From contig JBFFMJ010000005.1 in the NCBI GenBank assembly GCA_041554195.1, forward strand, positions 124,001-188,000: a DNA stretch of 64,000 nucleotides. The letters are read 5' to 3'. The stretch's first letter is position 1. Every line of letters begins with the position of its first letter. The position numbers and the translations under genes were made by a program. The notes beneath the pieces were generated by a model. That model was not told the origin of the DNA, did no database searches, and worked only from the letters and a program-made list of their open reading frames with translations. The stretch is from JAPHSX01 sp041554195 (GTDB lineage: Bacteria > Pseudomonadota > Gammaproteobacteria > Thiohalomonadales > Thiohalomonadaceae). This document shows positions 34,746-42,403 of the stretch, one piece after another.

Positions 34746-35429
34746 CTATGAGTGCAGCGTGTGGCGTTGCAGAATGGCGTGGGTAAAGGCGGGGCGCAGG
34801 TAGTAGCCGCGCGGGTGGGTGGTGATCGCCTCACCATCGGCCCCGACACTGGTGCAGGTCACCCTGGAGTTGGCCGCCTTGGGGCGGATCTGTAACACCG
34901 TGCCCACGCGTGCGGTGATCGACTCCAGCTCCCCCATGCGGATCATGTCGCCCAGTTCCTCCCAGTCGGTGCGTAACGCCTCCGCCTCATGCTCACTGGG
35001 GCTCCACAGTAGAGGTGTGCCGATGCGCCGTTGAGCTAGCGGGATGGCGGGCTCCGCCTCCACCGGTAGCCACAGCACGCGCGACAGCTTGCGACAGATC
35101 CAGCTCACCTCCCAGCTCGCCTCCATCCCCTCATTTAAGGGCACGGTGCAGACGTAGGTCGATTCGCGCGGTTTACCGTTGTGGTCGATGGGCAGGGTCT
35201 TCATCTCCACGCCGATGGCGCGAAAATCGGGTTCAGGCAGTGACTCGGCATCGGCCCCCAGCGCCAGTTCCAGCAGCTGCCCCACCCACCCTTTATGGCG
35301 ACGCAGATTCTCCGGTACCGCCACACCGCAGTCGAAGGCGATCTCCGCCAGGCTGCGCCCTGCCAGGGCGAGGGCACGCTGCATCAATTCCGCTTCGCTG
35401 CTGGGCGGGATAGGTTTGGAAAGGGGCAT
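34746..35429 (-). CDS. mutH: DNA mismatch repair endonuclease MutH
   Basis: 227 residues, the usual size. The restriction-like active site is visible as PDFRAIGVEMKTLP (Asp, Glu-x-Lys, about residues 66-78). Other family segments are GWVGQLLELALGA, STYVCTVPLNE, SWEVSWICRKLSRVLWLPVE and RGYYLRPAFTHAILQ. It nicks the unmethylated strand at hemimethylated GATC with MutS/MutL, which implies Dam methylation in this organism. mutS and mutL are not in the window. Confidence 0.95.
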   Translation of the reverse strand: MPLSKPIPPSSEAELMQRALALAGRSLAEIAFDCGVAVPENLRRHKGWVGQLLELALGADAESLPEPDFRAIGVEMKTLPIDHNGKPRESTYVCTVPLNEGMEASWEVSWICRKLSRVLWLPVEAEPAIPLAQRRIGTPLLWSPSEHEAEALRTDWEELGDMIRMGELESITARVGTVLQIRPKAANSRVTCTSVGADGEAITTHPRGYYLRPAFTHAILQRHTLHS

Positions 35430-35616
35430 TGCTAATAGGCCACGTGGTTTCGCGTTGGGTGGTCTGAATAATAACAGGCAGCCTCAGTGGTTAGCCACCG
35501 AGCAGACAGGGGCGAGGGGCTGGGGCAAGCTTATGTCCTTGCTAGGCAACCCCTTGAAGCGTAGCGTTAAGGGCACAACAATAAACAGAGTAACTAACCC
35601 TAAGCGTGGAGATGAT

Positions 35617-36207
35617 ATGAAGCAGCCCCTTGACAGTAAGGCCATGGAACAACTCTTTAGTGAGGCGCGTAGCTATAACCGCTGGCAGGATGAGGGCGTG
35701 AGTGAGGTCTTATTGCATCAGCTCTATGAGCTGATGAAGTGGGGGCCAACGGCCGCCAACAGCTGCCCGGCACGCATCGTCTTTGTGAAGAGTGATGAGG
35801 CGAAACAGCGACTCAAGCCCTGTCTTGCCGAAGGGAATGTGGAGAAATCGATGACTGCCCCGGTGGTGGCGATCATCGGCATGGACATGGAATTCTACGA
35901 CAAGCTGCCAAAGCTCTTCCCCCATACCGATGCCCGCTCCTGGTTCGCTGGTAAGCCGGAGAAGATTCAGGAAAACGCGATGCGCAACAGCTCGCTGCAG
36001 GCCGCCTATCTGATGTTGGCGGCACGCAGCCTGGGACTGGACTGTGGGCCGATGTCCGGCTTTGACTACCCGGCGCTTGAGGCGGCGTTCTTCCCTGACG
36101 GCAAGGTGAAGGCCAACTTCATTTGTGCCCTGGGTTACGGCAGTGAAGAGAAGCTGCATGCCAGAGGCCCGCGTCTTGATTTTGATGAGGCTTGTCGTAT
36201 CGACTAG
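35617..36207 (+). CDS. Nitroreductase family NAD(P)H flavin oxidoreductase (RutE-like)
   Basis: 196 residues from the ATG at 35617, behind GTGGAG; upstream in-frame sequence overlaps mutH and is not coding-like. FMN-binding features: SYNRWQDEGV, ELMKWGPTAANSCPARIVFVK, and the C-terminal YLMLAARSLGLDCGPMSGFD and CALGYGSEEKLHARGPRLDFDE. This is the malonic semialdehyde reductase RutE/HadB subgroup. No rut genes are nearby, so the physiological substrate is uncertain. Confidence 0.88.
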   Translation: MKQPLDSKAMEQLFSEARSYNRWQDEGVSEVLLHQLYELMKWGPTAANSCPARIVFVKSDEAKQRLKPCLAEGNVEKSMTAPVVAIIGMDMEFYDKLPKLFPHTDARSWFAGKPEKIQENAMRNSSLQAAYLMLAARSLGLDCGPMSGFDYPALEAAFFPDGKVKANFICALGYGSEEKLHARGPRLDFDEACRID

Positions 36208-36261
36208 GAGCTGTGTTAAGCTCAAACTGTTAATTATTTAGGGAAAATATTCGGGGGAATA

Positions 36262-36864
36262 ATGAAAAAACTAAGCGCCTTACTGCTGTTCATGTGGCTG
36301 CCCCTGGTGGCGCAGGCTGTTAACTATTATCCACCGCAGGAGACCTCGGGTCTGGAGGAACCTGCCAGGGTATTACGTGCCGGGGTAGAGGCCCTGACCG
36401 GTTACCTTGGAAACAATCAGGGCGTGCCCCCGGAGCAGCTGCGCGCCTTTCTGGAGCAGGAGATCGTCCCCTATTTTGACTTCAACCGCATGGCCTTCTG
36501 GGCCGCCGGTTCGGTGAACCGCCAGCTTAATCCCGAGCAGCGCCACAAGCTTACCGCCATGCTCAAAGAGCGCTTTTTGCAGGCGATGGCCGAGCAGTTG
36601 AGCGGTTACAAGCACAGTCGTATTCAATACCTGCGTCCGCGTGGCAATCCACGGCGTGGCAATGTGACCTTGGGAGTGCGGGTGTTTGGTGCGGAGAGCT
36701 ATCCGGTTCAGATCGACTTCAAGCTTTATCGCGGCAAGAACGGATGGAAGGTTTACGATGTGGTGGCCAACGGCGTCAGTGCCGTAAACCACTACCGTAA
36801 CGAGTTCTCACAGCTGGTGGGGCGTTATGGGGTACAGGGCTTTCTCGCCGGCCTGGCGAGGTAA
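36262..36864 (+). CDS. MlaC/Ttg2D family periplasmic phospholipid-binding protein
   Basis: 200 residues. Signal peptide MKKLSALLLFMWLPLVAQA. The MlaC fold is indicated by LRAFLEQEIVPYFDFNRMAFWAAG, LNPEQRHKLTAMLKERFLQAMAEQLSGY, VTLGVRVFG..YPVQIDFKLYRGKNGWKVYDVVANGVS and the C-terminal YRNEFSQLVGRYGVQGFLAGL. It carries phospholipids between membranes. It stands alone, without mlaFEDB, and the ATG follows GGGGGAA. Confidence 0.88.
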   Translation: MKKLSALLLFMWLPLVAQAVNYYPPQETSGLEEPARVLRAGVEALTGYLGNNQGVPPEQLRAFLEQEIVPYFDFNRMAFWAAGSVNRQLNPEQRHKLTAMLKERFLQAMAEQLSGYKHSRIQYLRPRGNPRRGNVTLGVRVFGAESYPVQIDFKLYRGKNGWKVYDVVANGVSAVNHYRNEFSQLVGRYGVQGFLAGLAR

Positions 36865-36872
36865 GTAAGCGC

Positions 36873-36986
36873 CTACCTGCCGTTGCAGCGGCTACAGCCT
36901 TGCGTAATGCAGGTGCGCACCAGAAAGATACCTACTGCGGCAACCGACATCAGGCCGCTAATCGTCAACATGTCAAAGTAAAACAT
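36873..36986 (-). CDS. Putative small membrane protein with C-terminal Cys pair
   Basis: 37 codons from the ATG at 36986, preceded by a good ribosome-binding site (GAGGTGA, 5 nt spacing). One hydrophobic helix (MLTISGLMSVAAVGIFLV) is followed by RTCITQGCSRCNGR, with three cysteines. A CRP/FNR-like site lies about 115 nt upstream. It converges on the mlaC-like gene with a 8-nt gap. No homologue is recognised. Confidence 0.5.
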   Translation of the reverse strand: MFYFDMLTISGLMSVAAVGIFLVRTCITQGCSRCNGR

Positions 36987-37101
36987 TATCGTCACCTCAT
37001 CAGTTAGGGGGAGTGTCGTGATGACAGTACGCATTAGATAATAATTAAATGCTAATGCGCAATAGGGGTTTGCCCTACATGTGACGGGTGATTGTCATAG
37101 T

Positions 37102-37117
37102 TTGTGACCTGGATCAA
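37102..37117. promoter_or_regulatory. CRP/FNR-family-like binding site
   Basis: TTGTGACCTGGATCAA: the right half (ATCAA) is a perfect FNR half-site, while the left half matches TGTGA of CRP better than TTGAT. It lies in the 233-nt spacer between the small membrane ORF and moaC. Which gene it serves is unclear; the divergent small ORF is the best candidate. The rest of 36987-37219 holds no other recognised feature. Confidence 0.35.
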
Positions 37118-37219
37118 GGTTTGGGGGGGATTGGGGGCGGACCGTCCGCCATGAAGGGTATTTGAGGTGTCGCAATGACAGCAACCGCACTGGCCTGTCG
37201 CGTCAGCGACACAAACAAA

Positions 37220-37696
37220 TCACCCCCTCACCCAATGCCCCGATTTTCCCCCTTCCTTCTCCATCAATCGCACGCCCCCCATGGTCATCCCTTTATCCAC
37301 CGCCTTGCACATATCGTAGATGGTCAGCAGGGTGATCTGCACGGCGGTCAGTGCCTCCATCTCGACGCCGGTCTGACCGCTGGTCTGTACGGTGGCGACA
37401 CAATGAACGGCATTTTCATCCTCTAGCGGTTTGAGGTCGATATTGACCCTGGTCAGTGCCAGCGGGTGGCAGAGGGGAATCAGATCCGAGGCGCGTTTGG
37501 CGGCCATGATGCCGGCGATGCGGGCGACTCCCAGTACATCGCCCTTTTTTGCCTCGCCCTTGAGGATCAGCTCCAGCGTGGCGGGGAGCATCTCGATGCG
37601 TCCCTCGGCGATGGCGGTGCGTTGGGTGATGCTCTTGCTGCCGACGTCGACCATATGGGCCTCGCCTGCCTGGTTGAAGTGGGTGAGCTCACTCAT
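37220..37696 (-). CDS. moaC: Cyclic pyranopterin monophosphate synthase MoaC
   Basis: 158 residues from the ATG at 37696 (MSELTHFNQAGEAHMVDVG). Signature segments: GDVLGVARIAGIMAAKRASDLIPLCHPL, VATVQTSGQTGVEMEALTAVQITLLTIYDMCKAVDKGM, and GVRLMEKEGGKSGHW. It converts 3',8-cH2GTP to cPMP in molybdenum cofactor synthesis, needed by enzymes such as SoeA. It diverges from moaD-moaE; moaA is not in the window. Confidence 0.96.
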   Translation of the reverse strand: MSELTHFNQAGEAHMVDVGSKSITQRTAIAEGRIEMLPATLELILKGEAKKGDVLGVARIAGIMAAKRASDLIPLCHPLALTRVNIDLKPLEDENAVHCVATVQTSGQTGVEMEALTAVQITLLTIYDMCKAVDKGMTMGGVRLMEKEGGKSGHWVRG

Positions 37697-37784
37697 CGTT
37701 CTGGGGTTCCGTGATTGGTGGATAATGGCATTCATGATAGGCTGGTGCGATACGGTGCGCAAACCGATTTGCGAGGATAACGGC

Positions 37785-38018
37785 ATGACAGTAAAGGTAA
37801 AATTTTTCGCCAGTCTGAAGGAGCAGATGGGCTGTGACGGTGCCACAGTGGAGATTGGCGAGGTGGCCACGGCGGCTGATGTGTGGCTGCAGGCCTCGGG
37901 CGGCAAGGCGCTGCCCCCGAATGTGCTGGTTGCGGTGAACATGGAGTACACGGACCAGAACCAGGCGGTAAAGAGTGGAGATGAGGTCGCCTTCTTTCCC
38001 CCGGTCACTGGCGGCTAG
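37785..38018 (+). CDS. moaD: Molybdopterin synthase sulfur-carrier subunit MoaD
   Basis: 77 residues from the ATG at 37785 (GAGG upstream). Ubiquitin-like fold ending in the required Gly-Gly (FFPPVTGG); DEVAFFPPV is typical. Thiocarboxylated at the C-terminal Gly, it gives sulfur to cPMP with MoaE. moaE starts 2 nt after the stop. Confidence 0.95.
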   Translation: MTVKVKFFASLKEQMGCDGATVEIGEVATAADVWLQASGGKALPPNVLVAVNMEYTDQNQAVKSGDEVAFFPPVTGG

Positions 38019-38020
38019 TC

Positions 38021-38467
38021 GTGAAGATCGCCGTTGATACCGCCCCCTTCTCACCCTGGGAGGCGCTGGGTGAGTATGAACGTGAGGTGGTGCAGCCTTC
38101 TTTCCCTGGCAAATACGGCGCCGCAGCCACCTTTGTTGGCACGATGCGCGATTTCAACGACGGCGATGCGGTGCAGGGGATGACGCTGGAACACTACCCG
38201 GGGATGACCGAGAAGCAGCTGGAGCTGATTGTCGCGGAGGCCTTTGAGAAATGGTCGCTGCTCGATGCACTATTATTACATCGTGTGGGGGCGCTGAAAC
38301 CGCAGGAGCCTATCGTGCTGGTGGCGGTCTGGTCCGCTCATCGCAAGGATGCCTTTGAGGCATGCCGTTTCCTCATGGAGGCCCTTAAGTCCCGCGCCCC
38401 ATTCTGGAAGAAAGAACAGCTCGACACCGGCCACCGCTGGGTGGAGAAAAATACCGAGGGCTACTGA
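38021..38467 (+). CDS. moaE: Molybdopterin synthase catalytic subunit MoaE
   Basis: 148 residues with a GTG start. Key segments: GAAATFVGTMRDFNDGDAVQGMTLEHYPGM near residues 35-62, RVGALKPQEPIVLVAVWSAHRKDAFEACRFLMEALK, and the catalytic-lysine region PFWKKEQLDTGHRWVE. It builds the dithiolene of molybdopterin with MoaD. The moaD/moaE spacing of 2 nt suggests translational coupling. Confidence 0.96.
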   Translation: MKIAVDTAPFSPWEALGEYEREVVQPSFPGKYGAAATFVGTMRDFNDGDAVQGMTLEHYPGMTEKQLELIVAEAFEKWSLLDALLLHRVGALKPQEPIVLVAVWSAHRKDAFEACRFLMEALKSRAPFWKKEQLDTGHRWVEKNTEGY

Positions 38468-38496
38468 GCCCCAGTGACGAAACATAGAGGTAAAGC

Positions 38497-38892
38497 ATGA
38501 GCCATCTTAGCAATGAACAACTCTCCCGGTTAACCAAGCAGGTCGATGATGAGCGTAGCCGCCTGCGTCAGGATATCCGCAACGAGCTGACCCGCTCAGA
38601 TGACGAGCAGTACGCCGCCCTGGCCGGCCAGGTACACGACTCGGGTGACGAGTCGGTGGCCGACCTGCTGAGCGATGTCAACACCGCCATCATCAGCCAC
38701 TCAATCAAGGAGCTGCGCGAGATCGAGGCGGCGCAGGAGCGCTTGCGCGAGGGGACGTACGGCCGCTGCGAGGAGTGCGGTGAGGCTATTCCCTTCGAAC
38801 GGCTGCAGGCCTATCCTGCGGCGCGTCTCTGTATCGCCGATCAGGAGCGCTATGAGGCTGCCCATCCTGACGAGCAGCACTCGGAACTGTAG
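38497..38892 (+). CDS. DksA/TraR family protein with incomplete zinc finger
   Basis: 131 residues: a long N-terminal coiled coil (DERSRLRQDIRNELTRSDDEQYAAL) and a C-terminal DksA-type finger, YGRCEECGEAIPFERLQAYPAARLCIADQERYE. The normal CxxC...CxxC has lost its last Cys (CIAD in place of CxxC). Such finger-poor DksA-like proteins occur (DksA2-type lose several Cys) and may still bind RNA polymerase. AGAGGTAAA precedes the ATG; the gene sits 29 nt after moaE. Confidence 0.88.
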   Translation: MSHLSNEQLSRLTKQVDDERSRLRQDIRNELTRSDDEQYAALAGQVHDSGDESVADLLSDVNTAIISHSIKELREIEAAQERLREGTYGRCEECGEAIPFERLQAYPAARLCIADQERYEAAHPDEQHSEL

Positions 38893-38904
38893 CGCCTTCT
38901 CCCC

Positions 38905-39420
38905 TCAGGGCTTGGGCATCTCCCGAATTTCAAACTCCATCGTCTCCAGATCGCCGATGATATAGCTCGCCTTGGGGCCGATGCCTGCCACCGTTCCGGG
39001 GTTGAGCATCAGGCACTTTCCCTTTTTGATATCCGTTATTTCGGTGATCGCTGGCTGGTGGTCGTGACCACAGCAGACGATATCCCAGTCACCGGTCAGC
39101 GCCATCGCCTCGGCATAGTGGGGGTAGTGGACGATGAAGATGCGCTTGCCGCCCAGTTCCAGCCCGGCATCCTGGCCGTGGTAGTGGATCACCGAGTTGG
39201 GTTCCTGCGCCAGCATGAACATGGCGTAGGTATCGCCCATGTTATTGCCGTGGATCACGTGTACTGGCAGACCAAGTTGTTGAAGCGGGCGCAGTGCAGT
39301 GGGGGCGCACACATCACCGCAGTGCAGCACCGCCTCGGCCCCCCACTCCTTCGCCTCACCTACTGCCTGGGCCAGCATGTTGCGGTTATCGTGACTGTCT
39401 GAAACGATGCAGATCTTCAT
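38905..39420 (-). CDS. YfcE/MJ0936-type metallophosphoesterase
   Basis: 171 residues. Metal-binding motifs in order: SDSHDNRNML (DxH), LHCGDVCAP (GD), VIHGNNMGD (GN[HN]), HYPHY and CCGHDHQP (GHxH). These match the calcineurin-like phosphodiesterase subgroup YfcE/MJ0936, cytoplasmic, substrate unknown (artificial phosphodiesters in vitro). It lies downstream of ppa but behind its terminator. Confidence 0.9.
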   Translation of the reverse strand: MKICIVSDSHDNRNMLAQAVGEAKEWGAEAVLHCGDVCAPTALRPLQQLGLPVHVIHGNNMGDTYAMFMLAQEPNSVIHYHGQDAGLELGGKRIFIVHYPHYAEAMALTGDWDIVCCGHDHQPAITEITDIKKGKCLMLNPGTVAGIGPKASYIIGDLETMEFEIREMPKP

Positions 39421-39436
39421 AATTCGACCTTAAAGC

Positions 39437-39468
39437 AAAAGGGGAAAGTGCTGCCACTTTCCCCTTTT
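39437..39468 (-). terminator. Intrinsic terminator of ppa
   Basis: AAAAGGGGAAAGTG / CACTTTCCCCTTTT stem with a 4-nt loop; the minus-strand 3' side ends in a T-run. It is nearly symmetric. Confidence 0.88.
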
Positions 39469-39485
39469 ATCAAATGTTGTGTGGC

Positions 39486-40034
39486 TTAGAAGTTGGGCTT
39501 TTCCGGTGCATCCTTGTACATCTGCACACTCTCCATGATCTCCTGCTTCGCCTCGTCGATATCGGCCCAACCACCGACACGCACCCACTTGCCTTCGTCC
39601 AGATCCTTGTAGTGCTCGAAGAAGTGGGAGATACGCGCCAGTACCTCTTCCGCCACATCATCAATGTTGATGACCTTGCGGTAAGACTTGCAGAGCTTGG
39701 CAATGGGCACAGCCAAGATCTTGGCATCGTCGCCGGATTCGTCGGTCATCTTCAGCACACCTACGGGGCGGCACTGGATCACCGAGCCCGGGATCAGCGG
39801 ATAGGGGGTCAGCACCAGCACATCGACCGGATCGCCATCTTTGGAGAGGGTGTGCGGCACATAGCCGTAGTTGCAGGGGTAGTGCATCGCGGTCGACATG
39901 AAGCGGTCGACGAACATCGCACCGGTCTCCTTGTCCAGCTCGTACTTGACCGGATCGGAGTGGGCCGGGATCTCGATGATCACGTTGATCTCATTCGGGA
40001 CATCTTTACCAGAGCTGACGCGGTCAAGGTTCAT
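39486..40034 (-). CDS. ppa: Family I soluble inorganic pyrophosphatase
   Basis: 182 residues, standard for the bacterial enzyme. NVIIEIPAHSDPVKYELDK, FMSTAMHYPCNYGYVPHTLSKDGDPVDVLVLTPYPLIPGSVI (metal-binding DGDPVD), and DDAKILAVP are the family core. It hydrolyses PPi in the cytoplasm. It lies next to hppA, an energy-conserving PPase, and near a PPi-type PFK, so three enzymes would compete for PPi. Terminators on both sides show it is transcribed by itself. Confidence 0.96.
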   Translation of the reverse strand: MNLDRVSSGKDVPNEINVIIEIPAHSDPVKYELDKETGAMFVDRFMSTAMHYPCNYGYVPHTLSKDGDPVDVLVLTPYPLIPGSVIQCRPVGVLKMTDESGDDAKILAVPIAKLCKSYRKVINIDDVAEEVLARISHFFEHYKDLDEGKWVRVGGWADIDEAKQEIMESVQMYKDAPEKPNF

Positions 40035-40066
40035 GAGTGACTTCCTGTATTAAATGACAGACAAAG

Positions 40067-40096
40067 AAAAAGGCCGGTCATTATAACCGGCCTTTT
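40067..40096 (-). terminator. Intrinsic terminator of hppA
   Basis: AAGGCCGGT / ACCGGCCTT stem with flanking A-run and T-run, 34 nt after the hppA stop on the minus strand. Confidence 0.88.
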
Positions 40097-40129
40097 GTCT
40101 TGAGGTCATCCTGACCTTCTGTGTGCCTT

Positions 40130-42154
40130 TTAGAGCAGCGGCACAATCATCAGCGCCACGATGTTGATGATCTTGATCAGCGGGTTGATCGCAGGACCTG
40201 CGGTGTCCTTGTAGGGGTCGCCTACGGTGTCACCGGTTACCGCTGCCTTGTGGGCATCGGAACCCTTGCCGCCGAAATTACCATCCTCGATATACTTCTT
40301 GGCGTTATCCCAGGCACCACCACCGGTGGTCATGGAGATAGCGACGAAGATGCCGGTGATGATGGTACCGATCAGCAGGCCACCGAGGGCCTCTACGCCG
40401 AGGAACACACCCACCAGAATCGGTACCAGGATAGGCAGCAGTGAGGGGATGATCATCTCTTTGATCGCCGCCTTGGTCAGCATATCGACCGCACGACTGT
40501 AGTCGGGCTTCTCGCTGTAATCCATGATGCCGGGCTTCTCTTTGAACTGGCGACGTACCTCGTTAACGATACCGCCAGCGGCACGACCTACCGCTTCCAT
40601 CGACATCGCGCCGAACAGGTAGGGCACCAGACCACCAATAAACAGGCCGATAATGACCATGTGGTTGGATAGGTCGAACGAGGCGTCAACCCCATTGGCC
40701 GTCAGGGTGTGGGTGTAGTCGGCAAACAGTACCAGCGCGGCCAGACCGGCAGAGCCGATGGCGTAGCCCTTGGTAACCGCCTTGGTGGTGTTGCCTACCG
40801 CATCAAGCGGGTCGGTGATGTTGCGGATCTTCTCATCCAGCTCGGCCATCTCGGCGATACCACCGGCGTTGTCGGTGATAGGTCCGTAGGCGTCGAGGGC
40901 AACGATGATGCCGGTCATCGAGAGCATGGCGGTGGCGGCGATAGCGATACCGTAGAGACCGGCCAGGTCGTGGGCACCCCAGATAGCGGCACAGACGGCG
41001 AGAACCGGGGCGGCGGTCGATTTCATCGACACACCCAGACCGGCGATCACGTTGGTACCGTCACCGGTGGTGGAGGCCTCGGCGATGTGACGTACCGGCT
41101 TGAACTCGGTCGCGGTGTAGTACTCGGTGATCACAACCATCGCGGCGGTAAGTACCAGACCAATCATTGCCGAGCCGAACAGTGCCATGGTGGTGTTGGC
41201 AACACCGTCAATGACAACATCACCCATGAAAATATCGGTAACGAAGTAGAAGGCGATGGCGGCGAGACCGCCGGCGACGGCGAGGCCACGGTAGAGGGCG
41301 TTCATGATCTTGCCGCCCTCACGCGCCTTCACAAAGAAGGTACCGATGATGGAGGCGATGATGGAGACACCACCCAGGACCAGCGGGTAGAGTGCCGCAG
41401 CATCGCCCACTTCACTCAGCAGCAGACCACCGAGCAGCATGGTGGCGACCACGGTGACCGCATAGGTCTCGAACAGGTCAGCGGCCATACCGGCACAGTC
41501 ACCCACGTTGTCACCGACGTTATCGGCGATAACGGCGGGATTGCGTGGGTCATCCTCAGGGATTCCGGCCTCAACCTTGCCGACGATGTCAGCACCGACA
41601 TCTGCACCCTTGGTGAAGATACCGCCACCAAGACGGGCGAAGATGGAGATAAGGGAGCCACCGAAGGCCAGACCGATCAGCGGATGGAGAGGGTCTTCGA
41701 CACCCATGCCAACCAGTGCCGCGTAGTAACCGGCCACACCAATAAGACCGAGGCCCACTACCAGCATGCCGGTGATGGCACCACCGCGGAAGGCGACCTG
41801 CATCGCCGCATTGAGGCCGTTGTTGGCGGCCTCAGCGGTGCGTACGTTGGCCGCGACAGAGATGTTCATGCCGATGTAACCGGCGGCCCCGGAGAGTACT
41901 GCACCGATGGCAAAGCCTACGGCGGTATACATGTCGAGGAAGATAGCGATGAGCACCAGCAGTACCACACCGACGATGCCGATGGTGGTGTACTGACGGT
42001 TGAGGTAGGCCCTGGCCCCCTCCTGGATGGCGGAGGCGATCTCCACCATACGCTCGTTGCCGGTGGGCAGTTTCATGATCCAGCTGCGCGATACCCAGCC
42101 GTAGGCTATGGCGGCAAAGCCGCATAGTAATGCAAAGATTAAACCGGTACTCAT
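40130..42154 (-). CDS. hppA: K+-insensitive proton-pumping membrane pyrophosphatase
   Basis: 674 residues with about 16 transmembrane helices. PPi-binding motifs: GGGIFTKGADVGADIVGKVEAGIPEDDPRNPAVIADNVGDNVGDCAGMAADLFETY, and the C-terminal GDTVGDPYKDTAGPAINPLIKI. The residue pair that sets K+ dependence reads Lys...Thr in GNTTKAVTKG, which in this family marks K+-independent H+ pumps (K+-dependent forms have Ala). It couples PPi hydrolysis, or synthesis, to the membrane proton gradient. A MITE lies 32 nt upstream of the ATG, within the expected promoter. Confidence 0.96.
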   Translation of the reverse strand: MSTGLIFALLCGFAAIAYGWVSRSWIMKLPTGNERMVEIASAIQEGARAYLNRQYTTIGIVGVVLLVLIAIFLDMYTAVGFAIGAVLSGAAGYIGMNISVAANVRTAEAANNGLNAAMQVAFRGGAITGMLVVGLGLIGVAGYYAALVGMGVEDPLHPLIGLAFGGSLISIFARLGGGIFTKGADVGADIVGKVEAGIPEDDPRNPAVIADNVGDNVGDCAGMAADLFETYAVTVVATMLLGGLLLSEVGDAAALYPLVLGGVSIIASIIGTFFVKAREGGKIMNALYRGLAVAGGLAAIAFYFVTDIFMGDVVIDGVANTTMALFGSAMIGLVLTAAMVVITEYYTATEFKPVRHIAEASTTGDGTNVIAGLGVSMKSTAAPVLAVCAAIWGAHDLAGLYGIAIAATAMLSMTGIIVALDAYGPITDNAGGIAEMAELDEKIRNITDPLDAVGNTTKAVTKGYAIGSAGLAALVLFADYTHTLTANGVDASFDLSNHMVIIGLFIGGLVPYLFGAMSMEAVGRAAGGIVNEVRRQFKEKPGIMDYSEKPDYSRAVDMLTKAAIKEMIIPSLLPILVPILVGVFLGVEALGGLLIGTIITGIFVAISMTTGGGAWDNAKKYIEDGNFGGKGSDAHKAAVTGDTVGDPYKDTAGPAINPLIKIINIVALMIVPLL

Positions 42155-42186
42155 TGGATACTTCCTCCCAGTTACAATTTATGGTT

Positions 42187-42328
42187 AGTAACGATTCAGC
42201 ATATTCACCTTTTATTCCATTACGGCGTTATTTCCGTACTCGAATGGTTACATAAGATTTCTATGCTCACACCTTACGTGCGGAACTGCCTTGATCTGAA
42301 ACAAAATCTAAACATGCTGAATCGTTAC
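42187..42328. mobile_element. MITE-like element with terminal inverted repeats and 8-bp target duplication
   Basis: AGTAACGATTCAGCAT at 42187-42202 and its exact reverse complement at 42314-42329 bound a 142-143 bp non-coding unit. TTATGGTT occurs directly before it (42179-42186) and directly after (42329-42336), an 8-bp duplication that shares one base with the right terminal repeat (7 bp if the repeats are taken as 16 bp). No ORF is inside. It lies between the pfp terminator and the hppA start, so it separates hppA from the sequence formerly upstream. No parent transposase is in the window. Confidence 0.75.
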
Positions 42329-42367
42329 TTATGGTTTTTCTTAACGTTATGGATTTTTTGAAAGCAC

Positions 42368-42393
42368 AAAAAAGGGGAGCAACAAGCTCCCCT
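42368..42393 (-). terminator. Intrinsic terminator of pfp
   Basis: AGGGGAGC / GCTCCCCT stem with AACAA loop; on the minus strand followed by a T-run (A-run at 42368-42373). Confidence 0.88.
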
Positions 42394-42403
42394 CTCTATT
42401 TCG

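Noticed and set aside
37175..37426. 83-codon plus-strand frame starting before moaC
   Set aside because: Only the first 15 codons lie outside moaC; the rest is its antisense.
40709..42127. A 472-codon frame opposite hppA
   Set aside because: Antisense shadow of a membrane protein; His/Gly/Asp-rich and without any domain; hppA is certain.
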